From: Lachnospiraceae bacterium
GTDB lineage: Bacteria; Bacillota; Clostridia; Lachnospirales; Lachnospiraceae
Direction: 5' to 3'
Length of the DNA stretch: 60,013 bases
NCBI GenBank assembly: GCA_022793065.1
Contig: JAAWCE010000029.1
Span: 1-60,013, forward strand
The position numbers were made by a program, and so were the translations under genes. The notes under the pieces were generated by a model, which searched no databases, was not told the origin of the DNA, and was given only the letters and a program-made list of their open reading frames with translations. Positions 17,963-27,331 of this stretch are shown piece by piece (position 1 is the first letter of the stretch; each line of letters opens with the position of its first letter).

Positions 17963-19201
17963 ATGGAAGAGATAAAGATAACAAAAATTGCAGAAAAAAT
18001 AAAGCAGTATATAGCGGAAAATCTGCCTCTCTTTAAGATGACGGATGAGGAATTGGAAGAGAAAATCGAAGAGTTGGTAGTATGGGAGACAGCGGGAGCG
18101 TATTTTTCTATTGAAGAAAAGGTAAATATTACACAACAAATTTACAGTGCCATCAGGGGATTTGGGCTGCTGGATTCCATTATCAGCGACGACAGTATAA
18201 CGGAGGTAATGATTAATGGGCCGGATAATATTTTCATTGAACAAAGCGGAAGATTGTTTCGGCTTGATAAGCATTTTGAAAGTCAAAGGCGGTTGGAAGA
18301 TATTATACAGAGAATTGTAGGGTTGGCGGGAAGAGAGGTTAATCAGTCAAATCCCATCTGTGATACCAGACTTCCGGACGGTTCCAGAGTCAATGTGGTA
18401 TTGCCGCCGGTTGCCCTATGCGGTCCCACAGTCACCATAAGGAAATTTTCCGGAACGCCCATGACCATTGAAAGACTGATTCGCTATGGTTCTATTACTC
18501 AGGAGATTGCGGATAAACTGAAATTATTAGTAAGGGCAAAATATAATATTTTTATCTGCGGCGGTACTGGTTCCGGGAAAACCACTTTTCTAAACGCACT
18601 TTCTAACTATATCCCAAAGGATGAAAGGGTCATTACCATTGAAGATTCTGCGGAACTGCAGATTGTGGGTGTGGACAATCTGGTAAGGATGGAGACAAGA
18701 AATGCAAATGCTGCAGGGGTGGGACAGATTACCATTCGTGATTTAATTAAGTCCTCTCTGCGTATGCGGCCGGAACGAATCGTGGTGGGAGAGGTTCGCG
18801 GCGGAGAAGCATTGGATATGCTTCAGGCCATGAATACAGGGCATGATGGTTCACTTTCTACGGGACATGCCAATTCTACGCTGGATATGCTCAGTCGTCT
18901 GGAGACAATGGTACTCCAGGGGGCTCCTGGATTGCCGTTAGAAGCCATCAGACAACAGATTGCTTCCGCGGTGGATATCATTGTCCACTTATCCAGACTT
19001 CGGGATAAGTCCAGGAAGACCATGGAAATCTGCGAGGTGGCGGGATATGAAAATGGGCAAATCAAGTTGAATGTACTGTATAAATTTGAAGAAGATGAAA
19101 ACAGTACTTTGGAAAAAGTGTCGGGAAGCTTGCTCCGCACACAAAATAAAATGGTAAATATATTTAAACTCCAGTTAGCAGGCATCAAAGAAGAAATTTA
19201 G
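17963..19201 (+). CDS. cpaF: CpaF/TadA-type secretion ATPase of the Tad pilus
   Basis: A 412-residue GspE/VirB11-superfamily ATPase that powers Flp pilus assembly. Visible motifs are Walker A GGTGSGKTTF (Lys206), the aspartate/glutamate box 'ITIEDSAELQI', the conserved RMRPERIVVGEVRGGEA Walker B region, and the His box 'GHDGSLSTGHANS'. The N-terminal domain contains 'ITEVMINGPDNIFIEQ', typical of CpaF. The length is normal. It is cytosolic, working at the membrane with the TadB/TadC-like proteins encoded next. Confidence 0.96.
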   Translation: MEEIKITKIAEKIKQYIAENLPLFKMTDEELEEKIEELVVWETAGAYFSIEEKVNITQQIYSAIRGFGLLDSIISDDSITEVMINGPDNIFIEQSGRLFRLDKHFESQRRLEDIIQRIVGLAGREVNQSNPICDTRLPDGSRVNVVLPPVALCGPTVTIRKFSGTPMTIERLIRYGSITQEIADKLKLLVRAKYNIFICGGTGSGKTTFLNALSNYIPKDERVITIEDSAELQIVGVDNLVRMETRNANAAGVGQITIRDLIKSSLRMRPERIVVGEVRGGEALDMLQAMNTGHDGSLSTGHANSTLDMLSRLETMVLQGAPGLPLEAIRQQIASAVDIIVHLSRLRDKSRKTMEICEVAGYENGQIKLNVLYKFEEDENSTLEKVSGSLLRTQNKMVNIFKLQLAGIKEEI

Positions 19202-19205
19202 GAGT

Positions 19206-19258
19206 GTGGGAAAGAACTTCACCCTTTAGTGCAGTCGCGCAGCGACTTAAATAGGAGG
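19206..19258 (+). repeat. Hairpin repeat element, copy C (3' part only), at the tadB ribosome binding site
   Basis: GAACTTCACCCTTTAGTGC (19214-19232), the small hairpin GTCGCGCAGCGAC (19234-19246) and ATAGGAGG (19251-19258) match the 3' end of copies B and D. The long 5' hairpin arm is missing. The element lies between two operon genes and supplies the Shine-Dalgarno of the downstream gene. Confidence 0.7.
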
Positions 19259-19262
19259 CACA

Positions 19263-20126
19263 ATGAAACTTTTTCGGAAAAAGGTAAAAACCCCTCAAGA
19301 ACCTCAATATTATACTTCTTCAACCAATCTTCAGACCTTAAACTATAAGGTTTATTATATGAAAACCTGGGAAAAGATATTTTACTTTATGTTGGCATTT
19401 GCAGTGGGAGCGTTTGTAGGGTATCTGTTTTATGGAGGAATCGGAAAGGATGAGTTTGGAGATCCCACAGCATTGACACGAATACTGGATATTGGTATAT
19501 CATCCGTGACCGGGCTGGCAGCGGGCAAACTCTTTCTTCCAATCAGAACGGAACAGATTATCCATAAAAGGCGCAGTCAGTTGAATTCTCAATTTCGTGA
19601 TATGTTAGAGGCTTTAAATACCTCTCTTGGAGCTGGAAAAAATGTGATGGAATCTTTTGCGGCGGTCAATGAGGATATGAAGATACAGTATGAAGAGGAC
19701 GCTTTTATTATAAATGAACTTAAAGTTATCATGGCAGGGATGGCCAATAATGATGAAATTGAGACACTTTTAGAGGATTTCGGGCGAAGGAGCGGCATTG
19801 ACGATATTGTAAGTTTTGCCAATGTATTCAGGATTTGCAAACAGAAAGGCGGAAACACTAAGGAAACCGTCAGAAGTACCCATGAAATTCTGAGCGAAAA
19901 AATGGAGATTCGGGAAGACATTGAAACAGTGGTGACTGCGAATAAATCGGAGCAGAATATGATGCTTGTGATGCCGGTTCTGCTGATCGGTATGATTAAG
20001 ATGACCAGTGAGGATATGGCGGCTAATTTTGTCAAACCAACGGGCATACTTGCATCTACCATTGCCATAGTCTTGTTCGCAGTGTCCTATGTGATAGGGA
20101 AAAAAGTACTGGATATCAAGGTTTAG
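19263..20126 (+). CDS. TadB-like inner-membrane platform protein (type II secretion F domain)
   Basis: A 287-residue membrane protein of the GspF/TadB superfamily. Two hydrophobic segments near residues 38-60 and 70-90 precede a helical cytosolic domain ('LEALNTSLGAGKNVMESF', 'FANVFRICKQKGGN'), and two C-terminal segments follow (about 235-285). Together with the TadC-like protein it should form the platform through which CpaF drives pilin assembly. The start codon follows the AGGAGG supplied by repeat copy C. A gap of 12 bp separates it from the next gene. Confidence 0.88.
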   Translation: MKLFRKKVKTPQEPQYYTSSTNLQTLNYKVYYMKTWEKIFYFMLAFAVGAFVGYLFYGGIGKDEFGDPTALTRILDIGISSVTGLAAGKLFLPIRTEQIIHKRRSQLNSQFRDMLEALNTSLGAGKNVMESFAAVNEDMKIQYEEDAFIINELKVIMAGMANNDEIETLLEDFGRRSGIDDIVSFANVFRICKQKGGNTKETVRSTHEILSEKMEIREDIETVVTANKSEQNMMLVMPVLLIGMIKMTSEDMAANFVKPTGILASTIAIVLFAVSYVIGKKVLDIKV

Positions 20127-20138
20127 GGGGAAAGGAAG

Positions 20139-21008
20139 ATGCTGACACTGACACAGATGGTTATGATAGGGGTGGAGATGCTTCTGCTGTTCATATGGAT
20201 ATTTTTCTATATTAAAGGATATGGGGAGGCGGAACTTTTTCAAAACCTGGAGGAAAAGGAATATCCGTTAAAAGATATCTATTTTGTGGGATATGCGGTG
20301 ATGACTATGATGGGATATTCTTATAAGTCAAAGTCTGACAGGAAGCTGCGCAGGGAAATGGAAATCTTATATGGGAAGAAGTATGCGGAATATTATGTGC
20401 GGGTTATTTATGCCCAAAAAGTTACCATCTCATTTACCCTTTTGGCAATGGCAATTCCTTTATATCTGGCGGCGGGGGATATTGCCGCAATGGGAATTGC
20501 GGTGATGTTTGCGGCGGTGGCCTATTACTATTTTGGGACGGTTACAGAGAAAAGGATATTTGCCCGTTCCGAGGAATTGCTGGGAGATTTCTCGGAGGTA
20601 GTGTCCAAACTGGCTTTGCTGACAAATGCCGGAATGATTTTAAAGGAGGCATGGGAGGTGGTGTCCAAAACGGGTGAGAGTACCATTTACACAGAAATGC
20701 AGCTATCTGTGGACGAAATGAATAACGGTGTGGCGGAGGTAGACGCATATTATCGTTTTGGGGTGCGGTGTATGATTCCTGAAATTAAGAAATTTACATC
20801 TACCATTGTACAGGGGATGCTGAATGGGAGTGAGGAATTGGAAGGTATGCTGCGGCAGCAAAGCGGCGAGGTATGGGCTGCCAAACGCCAAAGCGTAAGG
20901 CGTCAGGGAGAAAAAGCATCGGGAAAATTGTTGATTCCCATGATGATTATGTTTATCGGAATATTAATAATGGTGTTAATTCCCATATTTACAAATATTG
21001 GGGTATAA
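20139..21008 (+). CDS. TadC-like inner-membrane platform protein (type II secretion F domain)
   Basis: A 289-residue partner of the preceding TadB-like protein. It has an N-terminal membrane anchor (about 5-25), a central hydrophobic pair (about 90-130), a cytosolic helical F domain ('SEVVSKLALLTNAGMILKEAWEVV') and a C-terminal membrane segment ending at the 'FIGILIMVLIPIFTNIGV' stretch. GGGGGAAAGGAAG precedes the ATG. The order CpaF-TadB-TadC-Flp is that of canonical Tad loci. Confidence 0.88.
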   Translation: MLTLTQMVMIGVEMLLLFIWIFFYIKGYGEAELFQNLEEKEYPLKDIYFVGYAVMTMMGYSYKSKSDRKLRREMEILYGKKYAEYYVRVIYAQKVTISFTLLAMAIPLYLAAGDIAAMGIAVMFAAVAYYYFGTVTEKRIFARSEELLGDFSEVVSKLALLTNAGMILKEAWEVVSKTGESTIYTEMQLSVDEMNNGVAEVDAYYRFGVRCMIPEIKKFTSTIVQGMLNGSEELEGMLRQQSGEVWAAKRQSVRRQGEKASGKLLIPMMIMFIGILIMVLIPIFTNIGV

Positions 21009-21046
21009 CGCCTTTCATTAATAAAAAAAGAGAGGAGGAAAAGAAA

Positions 21047-21265
21047 ATGCGTTTGTTTTTGGATTACATAGTTGTGATGGCCAGAATAAAAGCTATGGGC
21101 TTTGTGCAGGAAGAGGATGGGGATGTAAATATTGTCTCCATTGTGGTATTGATAGGAATTGCAGTGCTGCTTGCAGTATTCTTTAGAAATCACATCGTAA
21201 ATCTGTTAAATTCTTTGTTCAGCACCATTAATAATGCTGCAAATAGCGCTATGGCGCCAATTTGA
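21047..21265 (+). CDS. Flp-family type IVb pilin
   Basis: A 72-residue pilin precursor. A short charged leader ends near 'GFVQEEDGDVNIVSIVVLIGIAVLLAVFF', where the hydrophobic helix required for polymerisation begins. The acidic residues before the helix resemble the Gram-positive Flp1-like processing region, although the classical G/XXXXEY site is not exact. The start at 21047 is set by AGAGGAGG; a longer frame from 20873 overlaps tadC and lacks a site. The protein should be processed by the prepilin peptidase at 26664. Confidence 0.85.
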   Translation: MRLFLDYIVVMARIKAMGFVQEEDGDVNIVSIVVLIGIAVLLAVFFRNHIVNLLNSLFSTINNAANSAMAPI

Positions 21266-21426
21266 CGGGGCAGTACCGGGCGGTTTTGGGACAGTGGTTT
21301 ATGTCCGGAGACTGCCCGGATGTACCAATCGGGGGAAAATTCAATCAATTCATTTCAGATCAGAATTCAGTAAATCAGAAGCATAGAAACAAAATTTTGG
21401 AAGCATGTAGGTGTGGGAGAGGAAAA

Positions 21427-22059
21427 ATGAGGCAAAAGAAACGGGAGAGTGGTACGGTGATAGTGGAAGCGACAATTGTGTTTCCGGTGATGTTCTTTGT
21501 TATTTTCCTGTTGATTTATTTGGGAAACGCATATATGCAAAGGTGCAGGATAGAAGCCATTGTACATGAGGTAGCCATGGATGCGGCGGCCTATTGTGCT
21601 TCTCCCATGTTGGCGGATTTGGAGCGCAGCGGAACCATCACTCCATATCGAAATTTGAATATCAAGCCCTATCGCTATTTTTCGGCAAGCGCCGGAGAAA
21701 TAGAAAGTTGGGCCAGAAATAGATTAAATGAAAAAGTAAACGGGCTGTCAACGGGGCTTTTTTCCGGAATGAAGCCCAGGCATTGGGAATGTAATGTGAA
21801 ATTTAACAATAAGTTTATTTATTCTACTTTTCGTATCAATGTGAGGTATGAAATTACCATGCCAATACGTCTGTTAGGAGCGTCCAATGCGTTAGCGCTT
21901 CGGATTGCGTTCCATACGGAGATGCCGGTGACAGATTCGGCGGAATTTATGCGCAATGTAAATATGGTGGAATATTATCTGGAAGTGACAGGGGCAAAAG
22001 AGGCAATCGGTAAGTTTATTGGAAAAGTCACAACTGCCGTAAAAAATTGGTGGAATTGA
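21427..22059 (+). CDS. TadE-like pseudopilin / pilus assembly protein
   Basis: A 210-residue protein beginning with a short basic leader, then 'SGTVIVEATIVFPVMFFVIFLLIYLGN'. This is the TadE hallmark: a Glu preceding a hydrophobic helix, as in prepilin-like proteins. The rest is extracytoplasmic. It is likely a minor pseudopilin needed for Flp pilus assembly. The start is fixed at 21427 by GGAGAGGAAAA; the 55-residue longer reading covers non-coding-looking sequence after the pilin gene. It lies 10 bp before the DUF5702 gene. Confidence 0.85.
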   Translation: MRQKKRESGTVIVEATIVFPVMFFVIFLLIYLGNAYMQRCRIEAIVHEVAMDAAAYCASPMLADLERSGTITPYRNLNIKPYRYFSASAGEIESWARNRLNEKVNGLSTGLFSGMKPRHWECNVKFNNKFIYSTFRINVRYEITMPIRLLGASNALALRIAFHTEMPVTDSAEFMRNVNMVEYYLEVTGAKEAIGKFIGKVTTAVKNWWN

Positions 22060-22069
22060 GGGAGGGGCT

Positions 22070-25000
22070 ATGTATCAGTTTGGAAGGACAAAGGGGGCGG
22101 TTTCCGTATTCCTTGTAATTATATTGGTTCCATGTCTTTTGGTGTCCAGCATTTTTGTGGATATTGGAAGGGTACATTTAAGCAAAAATGTGGCGGAGGC
22201 ATCCGGGGATTTGGCGTTAAATACTTTAATGACTTATTATGATGCAGATTTAAGCGAATGGTATGGAATGGTTGCTTCCTGTCAGGATATAGATTCTTTT
22301 TATAAGGTTTCCGCCCAATATTTTCTGCGTATGTTGAACTCCCAGAATCTGACAGAGGATGAAATTTTTCTATTGTCTGACAGTTTTGCCAGTATGCTAG
22401 GAGATGATAGTATATATGACCTTTTGCAGATGGACTGTGAAACGGATGAAGGAAGCATTGTCAAAGCGGTGGATGGGGCGGATTTGACCAACGCATCCAT
22501 CATTAAGACCCAGGTAGTGGAATTTATGAAATACCGGGGGCCGATTTTGCTGGTGGAAGGGTTGATTGATAAGCTGAAAAGACCTGAAAACAGCACGGCA
22601 GAATTAGCGGACCATTCCAAAAATGAAGAACTGGTGGAGGATAAAAAGGAATATTATGAAGCGGAGGGAGAATTGCTTCAAAAAGCATTTCAAAGTTATC
22701 TTGCAATCCGAAAATATACGGATGAGGGAGTGACCAATGAGTGGCTGCAGCAGGAGTTGGACCAGCTAAAAGTTCAGAGAGAACAATATCGGGAAATTCA
22801 TAGACTGATGATCAGCAATCTGTTTAATACTTCAGGACTTTCCCGTTTTTCGCGGCCCATTCCGGACCTTACGGGAATCTCCTATGACAAGGAAGATGTG
22901 GCTTCTTTGATATTAGAACAGCCCGCTGCAACGGTGGAACCGGACGGGACTGTGATATCGGAAGGGATACACTATTATATTAACGGACAGAAGCTGTCAA
23001 ATCAGATAGATGTGGTGGAAAATGCCATAGTAAAGTTTCAAGAGGCAATTAACAATGTTGTAACGGCAGGAGAGGCAATTCCCTATGGAGCGGATACCAA
23101 TGATATTCAATATTGGGTCAGATTACATCAAAACCTTAACCAGTGGGGAGGACCGCTTTCCAAAATCGGACCTTTGGGCTATTCCATGGTGAATGACTGT
23201 GCAAAATTGTCGGCGATGGCGGAGTGCGAGGAAGGGACTGGTTTATGGGAAGGATGGAAAAATGAAGTATCGCAGCTTGAAATAAAAGTGAGCAGCTTGA
23301 AAAGCAAGTATTTGACAGCGGGCGCTGCCGCCGGAACGGACCCATATTTGAAAATTGTACAGCGGTTTGAAAATATTTCTAATGCAAATATAGATAATAT
23401 TAATCCTGACAGGGTCAGAATCAGCAATGGAAAGACTGTTTCCGGCGCACTTTCCGATATTGCCGCCAGACAGGCGCAGACAAGGGAGAAGCTGCGAAGG
23501 TATCTGGATTTACTGGATACGGCCATCAATGGGGACGTTGGGGCAAAAGTGCCTGGTATGGATGAATTGCGAAGATTGGTGAGCCAATATGGGACTTCTT
23601 TAGAGACATGGAAAACCACGGCGGAATCAGTAGGCACTGCAATGGGGGAAGAGGATAAAAAAATCATTCATGGTACAAGCACCAATCCCAACGATAATCT
23701 GAGCCCAAGGTGTAAGAAGATTGCCAGTATGGGGACTGCTGCCATAGATGAGCTGAAAAGCAGACTGCAAAAGATACGTGCCCAGATTCAGCGTGTATAT
23801 GATGCGCTGGAGTCTATGAAATATGGAAGTGCGCATCTTTACAATATTGCCGGATACAATACGCTGCGTTACAGGGCTTCCGGCGTGGTTCAAAATAGCA
23901 GTATCGGTCTGACCAATACCGAACTGAATCATTATGCCGACAATACATTCCAGTCGTTGTTTGTACCTTATTCCGCAAGCGAAGGCGCTTTGGCGTCTCT
24001 GTATACGGAGATTCATTATAATGCAATGTTGAATCCGAATACAAGGAGAGAAGCAGTTCCAGAGTTGTATCAATATTTTCATGAGCAATTTAAAGATGCT
24101 GATCCTAATGAAGTAGAAAATGTAAGTAATGGTTTGGATGACTTAAAAGAAATGCAGAAGCAGAGGGAAGATGAGGCGAAATCCCAGCAGGCCGAACCGT
24201 CGGCCCAGTCTATTACGCCCAGTTTCTCACCGGGCAATACGTCTTTTGGCGTGTCCAAACTTCTGACAGGGATTGCGGGATTGACGGGAAATCTAATCAA
24301 TGGCGACTTTGCTGCTATAAGGGATAATCTCTATGTGGGTGCATATATGATGGAGATGTTCAGCTATGACACCTATGAGACAGAGGGCAAGTATGGTTTG
24401 GTGGAGGACAAGTCTTCCCTTACACTATTTAATTACAGCGGAAAGTACAATGCCGTCATGGGAGCGGCGGACAGGGAAGGAACCTGGCTGAGCCAACTGC
24501 CCACGGATACATATAACAAAAGTATGACCAACAATATGATAAGCCTGGCTTCCCACGCGGCGTATCGGTGCGAGATAGAATATATTTTATATGGGAAATC
24601 CAACAATACGGACAATGTCAGAAAGGCTTACGCCAATATTTATACCATACGGTTTGCGCTAAACCTGGTTTCTTCGTTTCAACACTTTTGGGGAATGAAG
24701 AATCCAACGGGACAGGCGATCAATACCATGGCGCAGGCTTTGTCCGCCGCCACCATGGGAATTGTACCAGCGGCGCTGATTAAGGCGGTGATGCTGACAC
24801 TTTTGACAGTCTGTGAATCGGGGATTGATTTAAAGAGGCTTCAGGCCGGCTTTCCGGTTGAGATTTATAAGGCGGAAGGAGACTGGGTTCTTTCCATTCA
24901 TACATCTGGTTCCGGCGGTTCGACAGCGGGAACGTTCCAGTCGTTTAAAAGCCAGGTGGGGGGCAGCGGCAATGCGGAGAACAGGCAGAAGGGGATTCAA

Positions 25001-25288
25001 TACAGTGATTATCTGATGTTGTTTGTCCTTATGGGATTGAATGATTCCAAAATATCCGCCCCTATGTGCCAACGCATGGCGGAAGTCATCCAGGCAAATA
25101 TGAGAAAAATTACTTCCGATGGGGAGTATGCTATGGGCAAAGCAAAGGTATATTTTCAGTTGGAAGCACAGATTAGGACGGACCCGCTTCTGATACCTCT
25201 GCCGATTTTTAACGGTTACAATCAGGGAATGGGCGAGTCAAAGGGATGGCGTACCTTTAAGGTAAAGGCAATCAGAGGCTATTCATAG
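22070..25288 (+). CDS. DUF5702 protein of the Tad pilus locus
   Basis: A 1072-residue protein with one N-terminal hydrophobic segment ('GAVSVFLVIILVPCLLVSSIFVDIGRV', about residues 9-35), resembling TadG-type pilus-associated proteins; I recognise the N-terminus as DUF5702. The large extracytoplasmic part is helical with coiled-coil stretches (about 190-260, 540-620). A Gln/Ser/Pro-rich linker lies near residues 700-730, and more hydrophobic helices lie near 890-920. Its function is unproven; possible roles are tethering the pilus base to the envelope or acting as a tip-associated subunit. It is the second-largest gene in the window. Confidence 0.82.
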   Translation: MYQFGRTKGAVSVFLVIILVPCLLVSSIFVDIGRVHLSKNVAEASGDLALNTLMTYYDADLSEWYGMVASCQDIDSFYKVSAQYFLRMLNSQNLTEDEIFLLSDSFASMLGDDSIYDLLQMDCETDEGSIVKAVDGADLTNASIIKTQVVEFMKYRGPILLVEGLIDKLKRPENSTAELADHSKNEELVEDKKEYYEAEGELLQKAFQSYLAIRKYTDEGVTNEWLQQELDQLKVQREQYREIHRLMISNLFNTSGLSRFSRPIPDLTGISYDKEDVASLILEQPAATVEPDGTVISEGIHYYINGQKLSNQIDVVENAIVKFQEAINNVVTAGEAIPYGADTNDIQYWVRLHQNLNQWGGPLSKIGPLGYSMVNDCAKLSAMAECEEGTGLWEGWKNEVSQLEIKVSSLKSKYLTAGAAAGTDPYLKIVQRFENISNANIDNINPDRVRISNGKTVSGALSDIAARQAQTREKLRRYLDLLDTAINGDVGAKVPGMDELRRLVSQYGTSLETWKTTAESVGTAMGEEDKKIIHGTSTNPNDNLSPRCKKIASMGTAAIDELKSRLQKIRAQIQRVYDALESMKYGSAHLYNIAGYNTLRYRASGVVQNSSIGLTNTELNHYADNTFQSLFVPYSASEGALASLYTEIHYNAMLNPNTRREAVPELYQYFHEQFKDADPNEVENVSNGLDDLKEMQKQREDEAKSQQAEPSAQSITPSFSPGNTSFGVSKLLTGIAGLTGNLINGDFAAIRDNLYVGAYMMEMFSYDTYETEGKYGLVEDKSSLTLFNYSGKYNAVMGAADREGTWLSQLPTDTYNKSMTNNMISLASHAAYRCEIEYILYGKSNNTDNVRKAYANIYTIRFALNLVSSFQHFWGMKNPTGQAINTMAQALSAATMGIVPAALIKAVMLTLLTVCESGIDLKRLQAGFPVEIYKAEGDWVLSIHTSGSGGSTAGTFQSFKSQVGGSGNAENRQKGIQYSDYLMLFVLMGLNDSKISAPMCQRMAEVIQANMRKITSDGEYAMGKAKVYFQLEAQIRTDPLLIPLPIFNGYNQGMGESKGWRTFKVKAIRGYS

Positions 25289-25311
25289 AGGAAAGCGGGC
25301 TGGGAGAGAGT

Positions 25312-26583
25312 ATGAGAGGAGAAAAGGCAGGGATAAGGAAATCAGGGGAAAGAGGGGCAATTGTTGCCGAGGCAACCATTTCCCTGACAGCATATATTTT
25401 TTTGATCTTTACCATTCTGTCAGTGGTGGACATTTGTTATATTCAGTCGAAGATAGCGGCGTCACTGGATGGGGCGGCAAAGGAAATTTCACAGTATTCC
25501 TATTTGTATTTTAAGTTCGGCGTGGACGAATATGAAAAAGACCTTCACAACACCACAGGAGATTCCAGACATCTTGCGGATCAGACGGTGGAAGGCATTG
25601 GAACTTTCATGACTTCCCTGCAAGGCACGGCGGCAGGGTTGGAATCGGCGGATTTTGACCAGATGTATGAGAATATCAAAACAGGAGGGCAGACCGTTCA
25701 AAGCCTTGTGACCAGCTATGGGGATGCAATTGCCAATGACCCGAAGGCTTTTATCATAGGCATGGGAAAACTGGCGGGAGAGGAATTGAAGGAAGAGGCC
25801 AAAAGGTTGTTGGCGCAGGTGATGGCAAAGGCGCTGATGAAAAAGAATCTTGTGACGTCGGCAAATGATAACGCGGATAGTTTCCTGAGAAGGAATCGGG
25901 TGGTCAACGGTATGGAGGGACTGGATTTTAAGTATTCGGCGCTCATGCCCTATGGCTCCAATGACATTATTTTGGTGGTTACTTATGATGTGCAAGTGAT
26001 TCGTTTGTTAAATATTGATTACACGTTTACCTTTCGGCAGTGTGCTAAAACGAAAGCCTGGGGAAACGGTATTTCACAGGTGAAGCAAGATAATAATATC
26101 TCTCAGTCCGCAAGTATCTGGAACGCAGCCCCTACGGAGAGGGGAAAGAAGATTGTGGAGAAGGAATCTCAAAAACTGCAGTACACAACGGATGCCGCAG
26201 GAATCCATGGGTATAGCAATCAGGACGGCGCAAATGAGTTTATCAGGATTTTTTCCATGGATACTACGGCTGCAAGCTATCAGACGGAGCAAGGGATACG
26301 AAATCTTCTGAACAGTAATTTTAATGAACTATACAATGGTGTGGGCAGCTTAGACAATGAAATCACAGTCAGGGACCAGGCCGGCAATACGTCCACGGCA
26401 GAGGTGAAGGAGCCCAAAACATACAAAATGATATTGGTGGTGCCGGACCATGGGGATATGGCATTGGTGCAAAGGGCTGTGACACAGTTTAAGAATTCCA
26501 GGGCGGATGCGGTGGAAGTGGAGATCAGAACGGGATATGGCGATCCGGAGCCGGCCCAGAGCAAGGGGAATGGGGAAACATAG
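25312..26583 (+). CDS. Second TadE-like pseudopilin with large extracytoplasmic domain
   Basis: A 423-residue protein. A basic leader and 'ERGAIVAEATISLTAYIFLIFTILSVVDICYIQ' (about residues 13-46) repeat the TadE pattern of a Glu at the start of a hydrophobic helix. The remaining 370 residues are outside the membrane; I do not recognise a domain. It has the same N-terminal logic as the 21427 gene but twice the length, so it is probably another minor pseudopilin. GGGAGAG precedes the ATG. Confidence 0.75.
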   Translation: MRGEKAGIRKSGERGAIVAEATISLTAYIFLIFTILSVVDICYIQSKIAASLDGAAKEISQYSYLYFKFGVDEYEKDLHNTTGDSRHLADQTVEGIGTFMTSLQGTAAGLESADFDQMYENIKTGGQTVQSLVTSYGDAIANDPKAFIIGMGKLAGEELKEEAKRLLAQVMAKALMKKNLVTSANDNADSFLRRNRVVNGMEGLDFKYSALMPYGSNDIILVVTYDVQVIRLLNIDYTFTFRQCAKTKAWGNGISQVKQDNNISQSASIWNAAPTERGKKIVEKESQKLQYTTDAAGIHGYSNQDGANEFIRIFSMDTTAASYQTEQGIRNLLNSNFNELYNGVGSLDNEITVRDQAGNTSTAEVKEPKTYKMILVVPDHGDMALVQRAVTQFKNSRADAVEVEIRTGYGDPEPAQSKGNGET

Positions 26584-26663
26584 TGTTCTAAACAAAATGG
26601 CCGTTAAGGGGCGTCGAATCATTTGGTGCAGGAATATGGATAAAACGGAAATGGGAGAAGCAT

Positions 26664-27317
26664 ATGGATGGATATGGCTGGGTGCTGATTGTCATTACAA
26701 CTGTTGTCTGCGGCATGGCATTTTGGCTGTTATGCCGAGATAGGGAGGATTGGGAGGAAAAAAGGGAGAACCGGGAGCATGTATGGTATGGCCTGGGAAT
26801 GAGTTTGCTGGCGGCGGGGATTGGGGTGATGATGTGCACGGTTTATAGGGAAAACGATTTTTTATTCAGTTTAAAACGTCTGTGCCTGATTGCCATTATA
26901 TGGCCCACGGCATATGTGGATTACAGAACATACCGGATCCCAAATAGTTTTATTGGGGCGGGGCTGACCATGAGGCTGTTGATATTTATGGCGGAGCTGT
27001 TACGCTGCGGAAATCAGGCATGGTATATTCTGTTTCCTGAACTGATAGCTTCGGGCGCAGTGTTTTTGGCGATGATGCTGTGTAATCTGGCGGTGAAAAA
27101 TGCCATTGGGTATGGTGATATGAAACTTTTTATACTCATGGGGCTTATGTTGGGAAGCGAAGGTATCTGGGGCGCGGTATTGATGTCTCTCATAATAGAA
27201 TTTATCATGGCAGCGTTTCTTTTGCTGACAAAGAAAAAAGGGAAGAAAGATGTGATTCCCTTTGGCCCGGCAATTGTGGCAGGTACGTATATTTCCGTAT
27301 TTTTGACAGGGATGTAG
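26664..27317 (+). CDS. Type IV prepilin peptidase (A24 family)
   Basis: A 217-residue polytopic aspartic peptidase of the CpaA/TadV type. The two catalytic aspartates are in 'YVDYRTYRIPNSFIG' and in the GxGD motif 'GYGDMKLF'. Six to seven membrane segments are visible and the N-methylation domain of PilD is absent, as usual for TadV. It should cleave the leaders of the Flp pilin and TadE-like proteins of this locus. GGGAGAAGC precedes the ATG. Confidence 0.93.
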   Translation: MDGYGWVLIVITTVVCGMAFWLLCRDREDWEEKRENREHVWYGLGMSLLAAGIGVMMCTVYRENDFLFSLKRLCLIAIIWPTAYVDYRTYRIPNSFIGAGLTMRLLIFMAELLRCGNQAWYILFPELIASGAVFLAMMLCNLAVKNAIGYGDMKLFILMGLMLGSEGIWGAVLMSLIIEFIMAAFLLLTKKKGKKDVIPFGPAIVAGTYISVFLTGM

Positions 27318-27331
27318 GAGTGGAGATTGAG

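Noticed and set aside
20873..21046. Longer N-terminus for the Flp pilin (130 residues)
   Set aside because: The extension overlaps the TadC-like gene and lacks a ribosome binding site; AGAGGAGG clearly marks 21047.
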